NCBI GenBank assembly: GCA_003567315.1
Contig: PWZT01000020.1
Coordinates: 1-40,832, forward strand
DNA: 40,832 nucleotides
Source: Paracoccaceae bacterium
GTDB lineage: Bacteria; Pseudomonadota; Alphaproteobacteria; Rhodobacterales; Rhodobacteraceae
Reading direction: 5' to 3'
The position numbers and the translations under genes are program-made. How positions within the stretch are numbered: the first letter of the stretch is position 1; each line of letters begins with the position of its first letter. The notes under the pieces were generated by a model. The model saw only the letters and a program-made list of their open reading frames with translations. It made no database searches and had not been told where the DNA came from. Below are positions 1-7,886 of this stretch, one piece after another.

Positions 1-1
1 C

Positions 2-1120
2 ATGACACCCGCCCCCCGCCCCCGCTGGACGACGGAACAGGCGCATGCCTGGTGGCAGGCGCAACCTTGGCCTGTGGGGTGCAATTTCCTGCCCTCATCC
101 GCGGTGAATTTCCTCGAGATGTGGCGCGAGGAGAGTTTCGACCGCGACACCATCGCGCGCGAACTGGGCTGGGCGGCCGAAATCGGAATGAACGCGATCC
201 GCACCAATCTGCATTATCTGGTCTGGGCGCATGACCGCGATGGGCTCATGGCGCGGTTCGAGTGGTTCCTGCAGACCGCCTCCGCGCGCGGCATGTCGGT
301 GATGCCTGTGCTGTTCGACGATTGTGCCTTCGGTGGGGCCGAGCCGGTCTGGGGCCCGCAACCCGACCCGATCCGCGGCATCCATAACAGCCGCGCCGTC
401 GCCTCACCGGGCCGCGACGCCGTGATGGACCGCAGCCTCTGGCCCGAATTCCGCGCCTATCTTCGGGACATGATCCGCACCCATGCCGATGACCCACGCA
501 TCCTTGCCTGGGATCTCTATAACGAGCCCGGCAACCGGATGATCTTTGCCAGCGCGGGCGGCTACCGCGAATACACGCCCGCCCTCACCGCGCACAGCAA
601 GGCGCTGATGGAGGCGAGCTTCGACTGGGCGCGCGCAATCGCGCCGCGCCAACCGCTGACCGTCGCCGCCTGGCGCACGCCCAAGCTGGGACAGGACGCA
701 CCCGCCTTCGACGACCCGATCGACCAGCAGGCGCTGGCGCTGTCGGACATCATCAGCTTTCACGCCTATTGCGACCTGGCCCATGCGCGGCGCTATGTGG
801 CCCAGCTTGAAGCCCATGGCCGCCCGATCCTGATCACCGAATGGATGGCGCGCACGATCGACAGCCGCATCACTGACCAGCTGCCCTTCTATCACGCGCA
901 CAAGGTCGGCGCCTTCAACTGGGGGCTGGTGAAGGGACGCACCCAGACCGACCAGCCCTGGCCGATGGAGTTGCAGGCCGCGCATGGCCTTGTGCAGGCG
1001 CCCGATCGGTGGTTTCACGATCTGCTCTGGCCCGATGGGCGCGCCTATGATCCGGCCGAGCTCGACATCATTGCCACATTGACCGACACCCTGCCACGCG
1101 CAGCATCAAGGAGGGGATAA
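2..1120 (+). CDS. Glycoside hydrolase, clan GH-A (GH5-like), cytoplasmic
   Basis: This 372-residue protein has the look of a (beta/alpha)8 clan GH-A glycosidase. An early GxNFLPS segment is followed by a run of strand/helix repeats. A DLYNEPGN motif near residue 170 fits the acid/base glutamate, and an ILITEW motif near residue 280 fits the nucleophile glutamate, as in GH5-type enzymes. There is no signal peptide, so it should act on an imported oligosaccharide or glycoside in the cytoplasm. The ATG is at base 2, so the ribosome binding site lies outside the window and a longer N-terminus cannot be excluded. It ends 2 bases before the sugar ABC ATPase and heads the galactose-type catabolic operon, which suggests it frees the hexose that the operon degrades. 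The exact substrate cannot be read from the sequence; databases might label it cellulase-like or 1,4-beta-xylanase. Confidence 0.7.
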   Translation: MTPAPRPRWTTEQAHAWWQAQPWPVGCNFLPSSAVNFLEMWREESFDRDTIARELGWAAEIGMNAIRTNLHYLVWAHDRDGLMARFEWFLQTASARGMSVMPVLFDDCAFGGAEPVWGPQPDPIRGIHNSRAVASPGRDAVMDRSLWPEFRAYLRDMIRTHADDPRILAWDLYNEPGNRMIFASAGGYREYTPALTAHSKALMEASFDWARAIAPRQPLTVAAWRTPKLGQDAPAFDDPIDQQALALSDIISFHAYCDLAHARRYVAQLEAHGRPILITEWMARTIDSRITDQLPFYHAHKVGAFNWGLVKGRTQTDQPWPMELQAAHGLVQAPDRWFHDLLWPDGRAYDPAELDIIATLTDTLPRAASRRG

Positions 1121-1122
1121 CC

Positions 1123-2181
1123 ATGTCCGGCGTCACATTGTCGAACGTCATCAAGAAATACGGCGATATCCAGGTCATCCACGGAATCGACCTCGAGATC
1201 GAGAATGGCGAGTTCTGCGTCTTTGTCGGCCCCTCGGGCTGTGGCAAATCCACGCTGATGCGCATGGTCGCGGGGCTGGAGGAAACCACCTCGGGGCAGA
1301 TCCATATCGGCCCGCGCGATGTGACGACGCTCGACCCCTCGCAGCGCGGCGTGGCCATGGTGTTCCAGACCTATGCGCTCTACCCGCATATGAGCGTGGA
1401 GGAGAACATGGGCTTCGGGTTGAAGATGACAGGCCACCCGAAATCCGAGATCAAGGAGAAGGTCGCCGAGGCCGCGCGCATCCTCAAGCTCGAGGCGCTG
1501 CTGGACCGCAAGCCCAAGGCGCTTTCGGGCGGGCAGCGCCAGCGCGTGGCCATCGGGCGGACCATCGTGCGCGGGCCGGAGGTGTTCCTCTTCGACGAGC
1601 CGCTCTCGAATCTTGACGCCGAATTGCGCGTCGACATGCGCGTCGAGATCGCCTCGCTGCACAAGCAGATCGGCGCGACGATGATCTATGTCACCCATGA
1701 CCAGGTCGAGGCGATGACGCTGGCCGACAAGATCGTGGTGCTGCGCGCGGGCAAGATCGAGCAGGTCGGCAAGCCGCTCGATCTCTATCGCGACCCGGAT
1801 AATCGCTTCGTGGCAGGCTTCATCGGCTCACCCTCGATGAATTTTCTGGGCGGAGAGGTCGCGCAGGGCGCGCTCTCCATTCCCGCGCTCAAGCCCGCGC
1901 CCGCGCTCGATATCCGCCTGCCCGCCGACGGCACGCAGGTCGAACTCGGCATCCGCCCCGAGCATCTGCGCATCGACCCCGACGGCAGCGGCTTCCGGCT
2001 CGATCTGATCGAGAAACTCGGCGGCATCTCCTATGCCTATCTGCATGCCGCGACCGGCGAGCGGCTGATCGTGGCGACCGATGGCGAATCCGAGCTGACC
2101 GATGACATGGATGTCGGTATTTCCTTTGATCCGGCCCGCGCCTTTCTCTTTGCGAAAGAGACAGGTCTGCGGTTGCGCTGA
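1123..2181 (+). CDS. Sugar ABC transporter ATP-binding protein, UgpC/MalK family
   Basis: This 352-residue ATPase energises a carbohydrate importer from the cytoplasmic face of the membrane. Visible motifs are Walker A GPSGCGKST (residues 36-44), the Q-loop in VFQTYALYPH, the signature LSGGQRQ (134-140), Walker B VFLFDEP (154-160) and the switch His in VTHDQ. A C-terminal TOBE/MalK-type regulatory domain (about 235-352) contains the typical GIRPEHL segment. The length is usual for the UgpC/MsmK/MalK group. A strong ribosome binding site (AAGGAGGGG) precedes the ATG, and the start lies 2 bases after the hydrolase stop. The permeases and binding protein are not in the window and probably lie upstream. 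From context the substrate is a galactoside or related sugar. The family call is firm and the substrate is inferred. Confidence 0.9.
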   Translation: MSGVTLSNVIKKYGDIQVIHGIDLEIENGEFCVFVGPSGCGKSTLMRMVAGLEETTSGQIHIGPRDVTTLDPSQRGVAMVFQTYALYPHMSVEENMGFGLKMTGHPKSEIKEKVAEAARILKLEALLDRKPKALSGGQRQRVAIGRTIVRGPEVFLFDEPLSNLDAELRVDMRVEIASLHKQIGATMIYVTHDQVEAMTLADKIVVLRAGKIEQVGKPLDLYRDPDNRFVAGFIGSPSMNFLGGEVAQGALSIPALKPAPALDIRLPADGTQVELGIRPEHLRIDPDGSGFRLDLIEKLGGISYAYLHAATGERLIVATDGESELTDDMDVGISFDPARAFLFAKETGLRLR

Positions 2182-2189
2182 GTCGATCT

Positions 2190-2214
2190 GATCTTCATCT
2201 TGCCAGAAATACTC
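2190..2214. repeat. Short intergenic repeat, TTCATCTTGCCAGAAATACTC type, copy 1
   Basis: In the 67-base gap between the ABC ATPase and the dehydratase, the plus strand reads CTTCATCTTGCCAGAAATAC. Its reverse complement, GTATTTCTGGCAAGATGAAG, recurs in diverged form at 33334-33356. I recall similar elements between genes of other Rhodobacteraceae, but cannot verify this here. Its role is unknown. Confidence 0.45.
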
Positions 2215-2248
2215 GAATGCGACCTCACCCCATGACGACCGGTCTGAC

Positions 2249-3958
2249 ATGACAAAACCCCGCCGCTCCGCTGCATGGTATGGCAAGCTTGACCGGGACG
2301 GGTTCATCCACCGCTCCTGGATGAAGGCGCAGGGCTTTCCCGACCACGCTTTCGATGGCCGCCCCATCATCGGCATCTGCAACACATGGTCGGAACTCAC
2401 GCCCTGCAATTCCGGGCTGCGGGTGCTGGCCGAGGCCGTCAAGCGCGGGGTGTGGGAGGCCGGGGGCTTTCCGGTGGAATTTCCGGTGACAAGCCTGGGT
2501 GAGACGCAGATGAAGCCCACGGCGATGCTCTTTCGCAACCTGCTGGCGATGGATGTGGAGGAATGCATCCGCGCTTACGGGATCGACGGCGTGGTGCTCC
2601 TGGGCGGGTGTGACAAGACCACGCCAGGGCAGGTGATGGGCGCGGCCTCGGTCGATCTGCCCGCCATCGTGGTCAGTTCCGGCCCGATGCTCAACGGCAA
2701 GTGGCGGGGCCGCGACATCGGCTCGGGCACGGATGTGTGGAAGTTTTCCGAAGCCGTGCGCGCGGGCGACATGACGCTTGCCGATTTCATGGCCGCCGAG
2801 TCGGGCATGTCGCGCTCGGCGGGGGTGTGCATGACCATGGGCACCGCCTCGACCATGGCCTCGCTGATCGAGGCGATGGGCCTCGCGCTGCCCACCAACG
2901 CCGCGCTGCCTGCCGTCGATGCCCGCCGCACGGCGCTCGCGCATCTGACGGGGCGGCGCATCGTCGAGATGGTGGAGGAAGACCTCAAACCCTCCGATAT
3001 CCTGACGCGCGGCGCCTTCGAGAACGCGATTCTCGCCAATGCCGCCGTGGGCGGGTCCACCAATGCCGTGGTGCATCTGCTGGCGATTGCGGGGCGCGTG
3101 GGCGTGGATCTCGGCCTTGCGGATTTCGAGTTGGGCCGCGAGATCCCGCTGCTGGTCAACTGCATGCCCTCGGGCCAGTATCTGATGGAGGATTTCGCCT
3201 ATGCGGGCGGGGTTCCGGCGGTGCTGGCGCAGCTTCGCGACCACCTCCGCCCCGCCCGCACCGCCTTGGGCCACGACATCAGCGCCTATGCCGAAGGTGC
3301 CGAGATCTTCAACGAGGACGTGATCCGCCCACTTTCCAACCCCGTCAAACCCGCCGCCGGGCTGCGCGTTCTGCGCGGCAATCTCGCGCCTGACGGGGCC
3401 ATCGTGAAACCCTCGGCGGCCACCGACGCGCTCCTGGAGCATGAAGGCCCGGCTTACGTCTTCGAGACCATCGAGGCCATGAAGGCCCAGATCGACCGCG
3501 ACGACCTGCCCGTGACGCCCGAGACGGTGCTGGTGCTCAAGGGCTGCGGGCCAAAGGGCTATCCCGGCATGCCCGAGGTCGGCAACATGCCGATCCCTGC
3601 GAAGCTGGTGAAACAAGGCGTGCGCGACATGGTGCGCGTCTCGGATGCGCGCATGTCGGGCACGGCGTTCGGCACGGTCGTGCTGCATGTCGCCCCCGAG
3701 GCGCAGGCGGGCGGCCCGCTCGCGCTGGTGCGCACTGGCGACCGCATCCGCGTCTCGGCCAGCCGCGGCGAACTCGCGCTTTTGGTCGATGACGCGGAGC
3801 TGCAAGCCCGCCGCGCCGCATGGACCCCGGAGCCACCACACTACACGCGCGGCTATGCGAAACTCTATGTCGATCATGTCCTGCAGGCCGACAAAGGCGC
3901 GGATCTGGATTTTCTGGTGGGCAAGGACACCCGACCTGTCACGAGAGAGAGCCATTGA
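2249..3958 (+). CDS. IlvD/Edd-family sugar-acid dehydratase (galactonate/arabinonate type)
   Basis: This 569-residue iron-sulfur dehydratase removes water from an aldonic acid to give a 2-keto-3-deoxy acid. The IlvD/Edd hallmarks are present. The cluster cysteines are Cys44 (GICNTWSEL), Cys121 (GGCDKTTPG) and Cys194 (SAGVCMTMGTAST); the Mg-binding GGCDKT region and the C-terminal KGCGPKGYPGMPEVGN and SDARMSGTAFGTVV segments are also seen. The GMPEVGNM and MPSGQYLMEDF motifs point to the pentonate/hexonate branch (L-arabinonate dehydratase-like) rather than dihydroxyacid dehydratase. Its stop overlaps the SDR start (TGATG), and dgoK-dgoA follow, so D-galactonate is the likely substrate. That would make it a non-homologous stand-in for the enolase-superfamily DgoD. 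The ribosome binding site is weak. The family is certain and the substrate is inferred from the cluster. Confidence 0.88.
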   Translation: MTKPRRSAAWYGKLDRDGFIHRSWMKAQGFPDHAFDGRPIIGICNTWSELTPCNSGLRVLAEAVKRGVWEAGGFPVEFPVTSLGETQMKPTAMLFRNLLAMDVEECIRAYGIDGVVLLGGCDKTTPGQVMGAASVDLPAIVVSSGPMLNGKWRGRDIGSGTDVWKFSEAVRAGDMTLADFMAAESGMSRSAGVCMTMGTASTMASLIEAMGLALPTNAALPAVDARRTALAHLTGRRIVEMVEEDLKPSDILTRGAFENAILANAAVGGSTNAVVHLLAIAGRVGVDLGLADFELGREIPLLVNCMPSGQYLMEDFAYAGGVPAVLAQLRDHLRPARTALGHDISAYAEGAEIFNEDVIRPLSNPVKPAAGLRVLRGNLAPDGAIVKPSAATDALLEHEGPAYVFETIEAMKAQIDRDDLPVTPETVLVLKGCGPKGYPGMPEVGNMPIPAKLVKQGVRDMVRVSDARMSGTAFGTVVLHVAPEAQAGGPLALVRTGDRIRVSASRGELALLVDDAELQARRAAWTPEPPHYTRGYAKLYVDHVLQADKGADLDFLVGKDTRPVTRESH

Positions 3959-4725
3959 TGACCCTGCCGATTTTTCCCGACCTCAAGGACGCGTCGGTCT
4001 TCATCACTGGCGGCGGGTCCGGCATCGGCGCGGCGCTGAGCGAAGCCTTCCTGCGTCAGGGCGCGCGGGTGGCCTTCGTGCAGCGCTCGGATGCCAGCGC
4101 CTTCTGCGACGCGATGGAGGCCGCGACCGGCAACCGCCCCCGCTTCATCGCCTGCGACATCACCGATGCGGACGCGCTGCAAGCCGCCATCGCGCAGGCG
4201 GCCGAGGCCCATGGCCCGATCTCGGTTCTGGTCAACAATGCCGCCAATGACCAGCGACACAGGCTCGAAGACATCACGCCCGATTTCATGGACTGGTCGC
4301 TCGCGATCAATTTCAAATGCTATGTGACTGCCATTCAGGCCGTGGTGCCGGGGATGCGCGCGCAAGGCACAGGCGCGATCGTCAACCTCACCTCGATCAG
4401 CTACATGATGGGCAATGCGGGCTATCCGCTCTACACATCGGCCAATTCGGCGCTCAACGGGCTCACGCGCAGCCTCGCGCGCGAGCTGGGGCCTGACCGT
4501 ATCCGCGTCAATGCACTTGCGCCGGGCTGGGTGATGACCGACAAACAACTCGCGCAATGGGTCACGCCCGAGGCACTGGCCGCGCATCTGGAGCGCCAAT
4601 GCCTGCCCGACAGGCTGGCCCCGGAGGACATCGCGGGCGCGGCGCTCTTTCTCGCCTCCAGCGCCAGCCGCGCGATGACGGGCCAGGCGCTGGTGGTCGA
4701 TGGCGGAGTGGTGGTGACAGGATGA
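3958..4725 (+). CDS. SDR-family oxidoreductase, probable sugar 1-dehydrogenase, YxxxN active site
   Basis: This 255-residue short-chain dehydrogenase is expected to oxidise the aldose at C1 to the lactone with NAD(P). It shows the Rossmann glycine motif TGGGSGIG (residues 17-24), the NNAAN motif (about 93-97), the catalytic-type serine at 146 in LTSIS, and Tyr159 thirteen residues later. The normally invariant lysine of YxxxK is an asparagine: the segment reads YTSAN, confirmed from the DNA at about 4429-4449. The C-terminal half is otherwise canonical (GLTRSLARELG, IRVNALAPGWV). The start is the ATG in the TGATG overlap with the dehydratase, which implies translational coupling; dgoK follows with an ATGA overlap. 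Its place between a dehydratase and a 2-keto-3-deoxy acid kinase suggests a galactose dehydrogenase. The changed lysine leaves activity open. Confidence 0.82.
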   Translation: MTLPIFPDLKDASVFITGGGSGIGAALSEAFLRQGARVAFVQRSDASAFCDAMEAATGNRPRFIACDITDADALQAAIAQAAEAHGPISVLVNNAANDQRHRLEDITPDFMDWSLAINFKCYVTAIQAVVPGMRAQGTGAIVNLTSISYMMGNAGYPLYTSANSALNGLTRSLARELGPDRIRVNALAPGWVMTDKQLAQWVTPEALAAHLERQCLPDRLAPEDIAGAALFLASSASRAMTGQALVVDGGVVVTG

Positions 4726-5633
4726 GCGGATTGGACTGGATCGCAGCGGATTGGGGCACCTCGCATCTGCGGGTCTGGGGGCTGAGAGGCGACACGGTGC
4801 TTCATCAGACCGCGTCAGATCAGGGCATGGGCCAGCTTAGCCGTGACGGGTTCGAACCCGCGCTGCTGGCGCTGGTCGCAGATTGGTTGCCCGAGGGGCA
4901 GGTCACGCCCGTGATCATCTGCGGCATGGCAGGCAGCCGTCAGGGCTGGGCCGAGGCGCCCTATCGCGCGGTGCCCTGCACCCCGCTAGACGGCCCGCTC
5001 GTACAAGCGCCCTGCCGCGATTTGCGGCTCTCGGTGCATATCGTCCCGGGCTTGCAACAGGCCAAACCGGCGGATGTGATCCGGGGCGAGGAAACGCAGG
5101 TCGCGGGGTTTCTGGCACAGCATCCCGGCTGGGACGGGGTCATCTGCCTGCCCGGCACGCACAGCAAATGGGTGCGTGTCAGCGCAGGAGAGGTCGTGAG
5201 CTTCCAGACCTTTCTGACCGGCGAGATGTTCGGGCTGCTGTCGGAGCAGTCAGTCCTGCGCCATTCCGTTGCGGGCTGGGCGGATGCGGGCTTCGCCGAG
5301 GGCGTGGCGCAGGGCATGGAGCGGCCCGAGCGGCTGATGGCACGGCTGTTTGGCCTGCGCGCCGAGGCGCTGCTAAACGGGCTCGCCGCCGACATCGCGC
5401 GGGCGCGGCTGTCGGGGCTCTTGATCGGGGCGGAGCTGGCGGCGGCGAAACCCTACTGGCTGGGCCAGCGCGTGGCCGTGATCGGGGCCGCGCCGCTCGC
5501 GCAGCATTACGCGCAGGCGCTTGGCACGCTCTCGGTCCCGGTCACCACGCATGAGAGCCCTGCGATGACCCTTGCCGGGCTCGCCGCCGCCCGCACCCTT
5601 CTGCCGCCCGAGGCGCCATCATGCGTGAACTGA
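4722..5633 (+). CDS. dgoK: 2-dehydro-3-deoxygalactonokinase
   Basis: This 303-residue kinase phosphorylates 2-keto-3-deoxygalactonate with ATP to give KDPGal. The N-terminus reads [15 protein letters not shown], the phosphate-1 loop typical of DgoK. Further family segments are [16 protein letters not shown], the [10 protein letters not shown] stretch, and [11 protein letters not shown] with [11 protein letters not shown]. The length matches the family (about 290-310). The ATG overlaps the SDR stop (ATGA), and the 3' end overlaps the aldolase start by 13 bases, so kinase and aldolase are tightly coupled. The identification is strong because of both the motifs and the adjacent KDPGal aldolase. 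Confidence 0.93.
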   Translation: MSGLDWIAADWGTSHLRVWGLRGDTVLHQTASDQGMGQLSRDGFEPALLALVADWLPEGQVTPVIICGMAGSRQGWAEAPYRAVPCTPLDGPLVQAPCRDLRLSVHIVPGLQQAKPADVIRGEETQVAGFLAQHPGWDGVICLPGTHSKWVRVSAGEVVSFQTFLTGEMFGLLSEQSVLRHSVAGWADAGFAEGVAQGMERPERLMARLFGLRAEALLNGLAADIARARLSGLLIGAELAAAKPYWLGQRVAVIGAAPLAQHYAQALGTLSVPVTTHESPAMTLAGLAAARTLLPPEAPSCVN

Positions 5634-6220
5634 TCGCCATTCTGCGCGGGATCACCCCCGCTGATGCAGTGCCCATCACCCGCGCGCTGATCGCTGCTGG
5701 GATCACCAGGATCGAAGTGCCGCTCAACTCGCCCGAGCCCCTCGAGAGCATCGCGGCGATGGTCGCGGAGTGTGGCGACGCGGCCCAGATCGGCGCGGGC
5801 ACCGTGCTGGAGGTGGCGCAGGTCGAAGCGGTGGCCGCCACGGGTGCGCGCATGATCGTCTCGCCCGATTGCAACACAGAGGTCATCCGCGCCACGCGCG
5901 CGGCGGGGCTTGCGAGCTATCCGGGCGTGTTCACACCCACGGAAGCCTTCGCCGCCCGGCGGGCGGGTGCCACCGGGCTGAAGCTCTTCCCGGCCTTCAA
6001 GATGGGCGCGGATGGGCTGCAAGCCATGCGCGCCGTCTTGCCGCCCGAATGCGCGGTCTATGCCGTGGGCGGCGTCGGGCCGGATGATTTCGCGCTGTGG
6101 CGCGGGGCGGGCGCGACTGGCGTGGGGCTTGGCACGGCGCTCTATGCGCCGGGCCTGTCAGCCGAAGAGGTGAGCGCCCGCGCGCGCAGCATCGTCGCGG
6201 CGTGGGATGCCTGTGCATGA
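5621..6220 (+). CDS. dgoA: 2-dehydro-3-deoxy-6-phosphogalactonate aldolase
   Basis: This 199-residue class I aldolase cleaves KDPGal to pyruvate and glyceraldehyde-3-phosphate, the last step of the oxidative galactose route. It is a (beta/alpha)8 KDPG/KDPGal aldolase. Visible segments are VPLNSPEP (residues 34-41), IGAGTVL (57-63), the PGVFTPTEA loop (101-109) and the Schiff-base Lys121 in GLKLFPA. The C-terminal phosphate-binding GGVGPDD is also present. The PLNSPEPL segment favours KDPGal over KDPG specificity. It overlaps dgoK by 13 bases and the lactonase by 4 bases. Confidence 0.93.
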   Translation: MRELIAILRGITPADAVPITRALIAAGITRIEVPLNSPEPLESIAAMVAECGDAAQIGAGTVLEVAQVEAVAATGARMIVSPDCNTEVIRATRAAGLASYPGVFTPTEAFAARRAGATGLKLFPAFKMGADGLQAMRAVLPPECAVYAVGGVGPDDFALWRGAGATGVGLGTALYAPGLSAEEVSARARSIVAAWDACA

Positions 6221-7056
6221 CGCCGATCTCGGGCCATCGCTGCGACCTGGGCGAGGGCGCGTTCTGGCATCCCGCGCGCGGCGCGTTCTTCTGGTTCGAC
6301 ATCACGGGCCGCAAGCTGCACAGCCTTGCGCGCAGTCGGGATTTCGAGGAAATGCCGTCGGCGATGGGCTGGGTCAGTGCCGATGAGGTCGTGATCGCGA
6401 CCGAGACCCGGCTTGCGCTGTTCCATCTCGACCGCGGCACCGCCCGCACGCTCTGCGCGCTCGAGGCCGAGAATCCCGCCACGCGCTCCAATGATGGCCG
6501 CGCCGACCCGCAAGGGGGCTTCTGGATCGGCATGATGGGCAAACAGGCGCAGAAGGGCGCGGGCAGCATCTGGCGCTACCACCGTGGCGAGTTGCGCAGG
6601 CTCTATGCGGGGCTGAGCATTCCCAACGCGATCAGCTTCGCGCCTGATGGGCAGAGCGCGTGCTTCACGGATACCGTGACCCGCAAGATCATGCGCGTGG
6701 CGCTCGATGCCGAGGGCTGGCCCAGGGGCGCGGCGGAGTGCTGGCTGGATCTGAACGAGGCAGAGCTGAACCCCGATGGCGCCGTGTTCGACGCCCATGG
6801 CTCTCTCTGGGTCGCGCAATGGGGGGCCGGGCGTGTGGCGGCCTATGGCCCTGACGGACAATTCCTGCATGCGGTGGACGTCCCCGCCCCGCATACCTCC
6901 TGCCCGGCCTTCGGCGGGCCAGATCTCGCCACGCTCTACTGCACCACTGCGCGCGAAGGCCGCCAGAACCCCACCCCGCGCGATGGCGCATGTTTCGCCA
7001 CTCCGGCGCCGGCGCGCGGGATCGCAGAGCACCGTGTTATCGTGCATGACGGCTGA
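6217..7056 (+). CDS. SMP-30/gluconolactonase-family sugar lactonase
   Basis: This 279-residue six-bladed beta-propeller should hydrolyse the aldonolactone made by the SDR dehydrogenase to the aldonate used by the dehydratase. The family metal-site residues are in place: the first-blade glutamate in LGEGAFWHP, the asparagine/aspartate pair in [16 protein letters not shown], the asparagine in [12 protein letters not shown] and the aspartate in [16 protein letters not shown]. There is no signal peptide, so it is cytoplasmic. The ATG overlaps the aldolase stop (ATGA), and it is the last gene of the operon. A G-quadruplex-loop hairpin follows 32 bases downstream at the junction with a convergent gene. 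In the operon it acts second, between dehydrogenase and dehydratase. Confidence 0.9.
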   Translation: MTPISGHRCDLGEGAFWHPARGAFFWFDITGRKLHSLARSRDFEEMPSAMGWVSADEVVIATETRLALFHLDRGTARTLCALEAENPATRSNDGRADPQGGFWIGMMGKQAQKGAGSIWRYHRGELRRLYAGLSIPNAISFAPDGQSACFTDTVTRKIMRVALDAEGWPRGAAECWLDLNEAELNPDGAVFDAHGSLWVAQWGAGRVAAYGPDGQFLHAVDVPAPHTSCPAFGGPDLATLYCTTAREGRQNPTPRDGACFATPAPARGIAEHRVIVHDG

Positions 7057-7087
7057 TATGCCACCCGCCTGCGCGGCACGCGCAGGC

Positions 7088-7139
7088 AGCGCCCTCGGGG
7101 CGTGCAGGGGCGGGCGGGTGGGCGCGGCCCGAGGGCGCT
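7088..7139. terminator. Palindrome with G-quadruplex loop, copy 1 (convergent junction)
   Basis: An 18-base arm at 7088-7105 pairs with 7122-7139 with two imperfect positions (AGCGCCCTCGGGG against GGCCCGAGGGCGCT). The loop reads AGGGGCGGGCGGGTGG and, with the next G, makes four G-runs (7107-7110, 7112-7114, 7116-7118, 7120-7122) separated by single bases. That is a near-ideal G4 motif. The element is 48/52 identical to 12376-12427. It sits between two converging genes and ends GCGCTTTAT, so it probably acts as a bidirectional terminator. Confidence 0.7.
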
Positions 7140-7186
7140 TTATCCGTCATCCGCGGGACACGCCCGCGCAGGAGGTCAGGCGCCGC

Positions 7187-7882
7187 TCAGGCAAGCGCCG
7201 CCTTTCGCGTCACCTCATCGCCGCGCGGCGATGGCAGGCCGAGCGCCACGCGCAGCGTGGCGATGGCCGCTGTGGTCCCGTCGATCACCGGAACAGACAC
7301 ATGCGGCTGCAGCCGCGCGGCCAGCCCGGCCAGAGGCCCGCCGCCCAGAACAATGCTGCCCACATCATCCTCGCGGGCCGATTTCTGGCACAGCGCGCGC
7401 AGTTCCGGCTCCAGCGTCACCTGTATCGCGCCCGGGTCGTCCCAGCTTGCGCCCTCCACCATATGCATGGCGACCAGACGCTCGCCATGCCCGTACCCCT
7501 GCGCGGTCTTGCGCAATGCATCGGCCATGGCGGGGGAGAAGGACACGATCGACATGCGCGCGCCCAGCACCGAGGCCATGGCATAGGCCGATTGTGCAAT
7601 CCCCCCCACCGGCAGGCTGGTCTGCGCGCGCACGGCCACGAGCCCGGTATCGCCGAAAGAGGCGAGGATCACGCCATCGACCGGCGCCGCCCATGCCGCG
7701 AGCGTTCGGGTGACAGCGCCTTCGGCCTGTTGCGCGTCCTCGGGCGTGACGATCAGCTCGGGCGCGCCCGTGGCCCGGATCGTCGTGATCTCCTCGCCCG
7801 GCTGGCGCGCGGCCTGTGCGGCCTCATCGATGCGCGCAGTGACGCTGGCGGAGGAATTGGGGTTGATGATCAGCAGTCGCAT
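7187..7882 (-). CDS. Aspartate/glutamate (hydantoin) racemase-family protein lacking both catalytic cysteines
   Basis: This 231-residue protein belongs to the hydantoin/Asp-Glu racemase fold, as shown by the N-terminal MRLLIINPNSS, the ASFGDTGL and GIAQSAYAMA segments and the late VIDGTTAA. Family enzymes use two cysteines as acid/base, in ACF(G/D)D and VLGCAGM contexts. Here the first is Ser75 (ILASFGDTG) and the second is Gly181 (IVLGGGPLAG). The protein may therefore not be a classical two-base racemase. It could be a decarboxylase/isomerase-like relative, which typically keeps one cysteine, or a binding protein. It lies 4 bases after the TRAP large permease and ends the TRAP operon, so it probably acts on the imported compound. 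The family is well supported and the reaction is unknown. Confidence 0.78.
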   Translation of the reverse strand: MRLLIINPNSSASVTARIDEAAQAARQPGEEITTIRATGAPELIVTPEDAQQAEGAVTRTLAAWAAPVDGVILASFGDTGLVAVRAQTSLPVGGIAQSAYAMASVLGARMSIVSFSPAMADALRKTAQGYGHGERLVAMHMVEGASWDDPGAIQVTLEPELRALCQKSAREDDVGSIVLGGGPLAGLAARLQPHVSVPVIDGTTAAIATLRVALGLPSPRGDEVTRKAALA

Positions 7883-7886
7883 GGCG

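Noticed and set aside
2225-3955. A 576-codon open frame on the minus strand across the IlvD/Edd dehydratase gene
   Set aside because: It is an antisense shadow of a GC-rich gene, with His/Arg/Ala-rich low-complexity translation and no motif.
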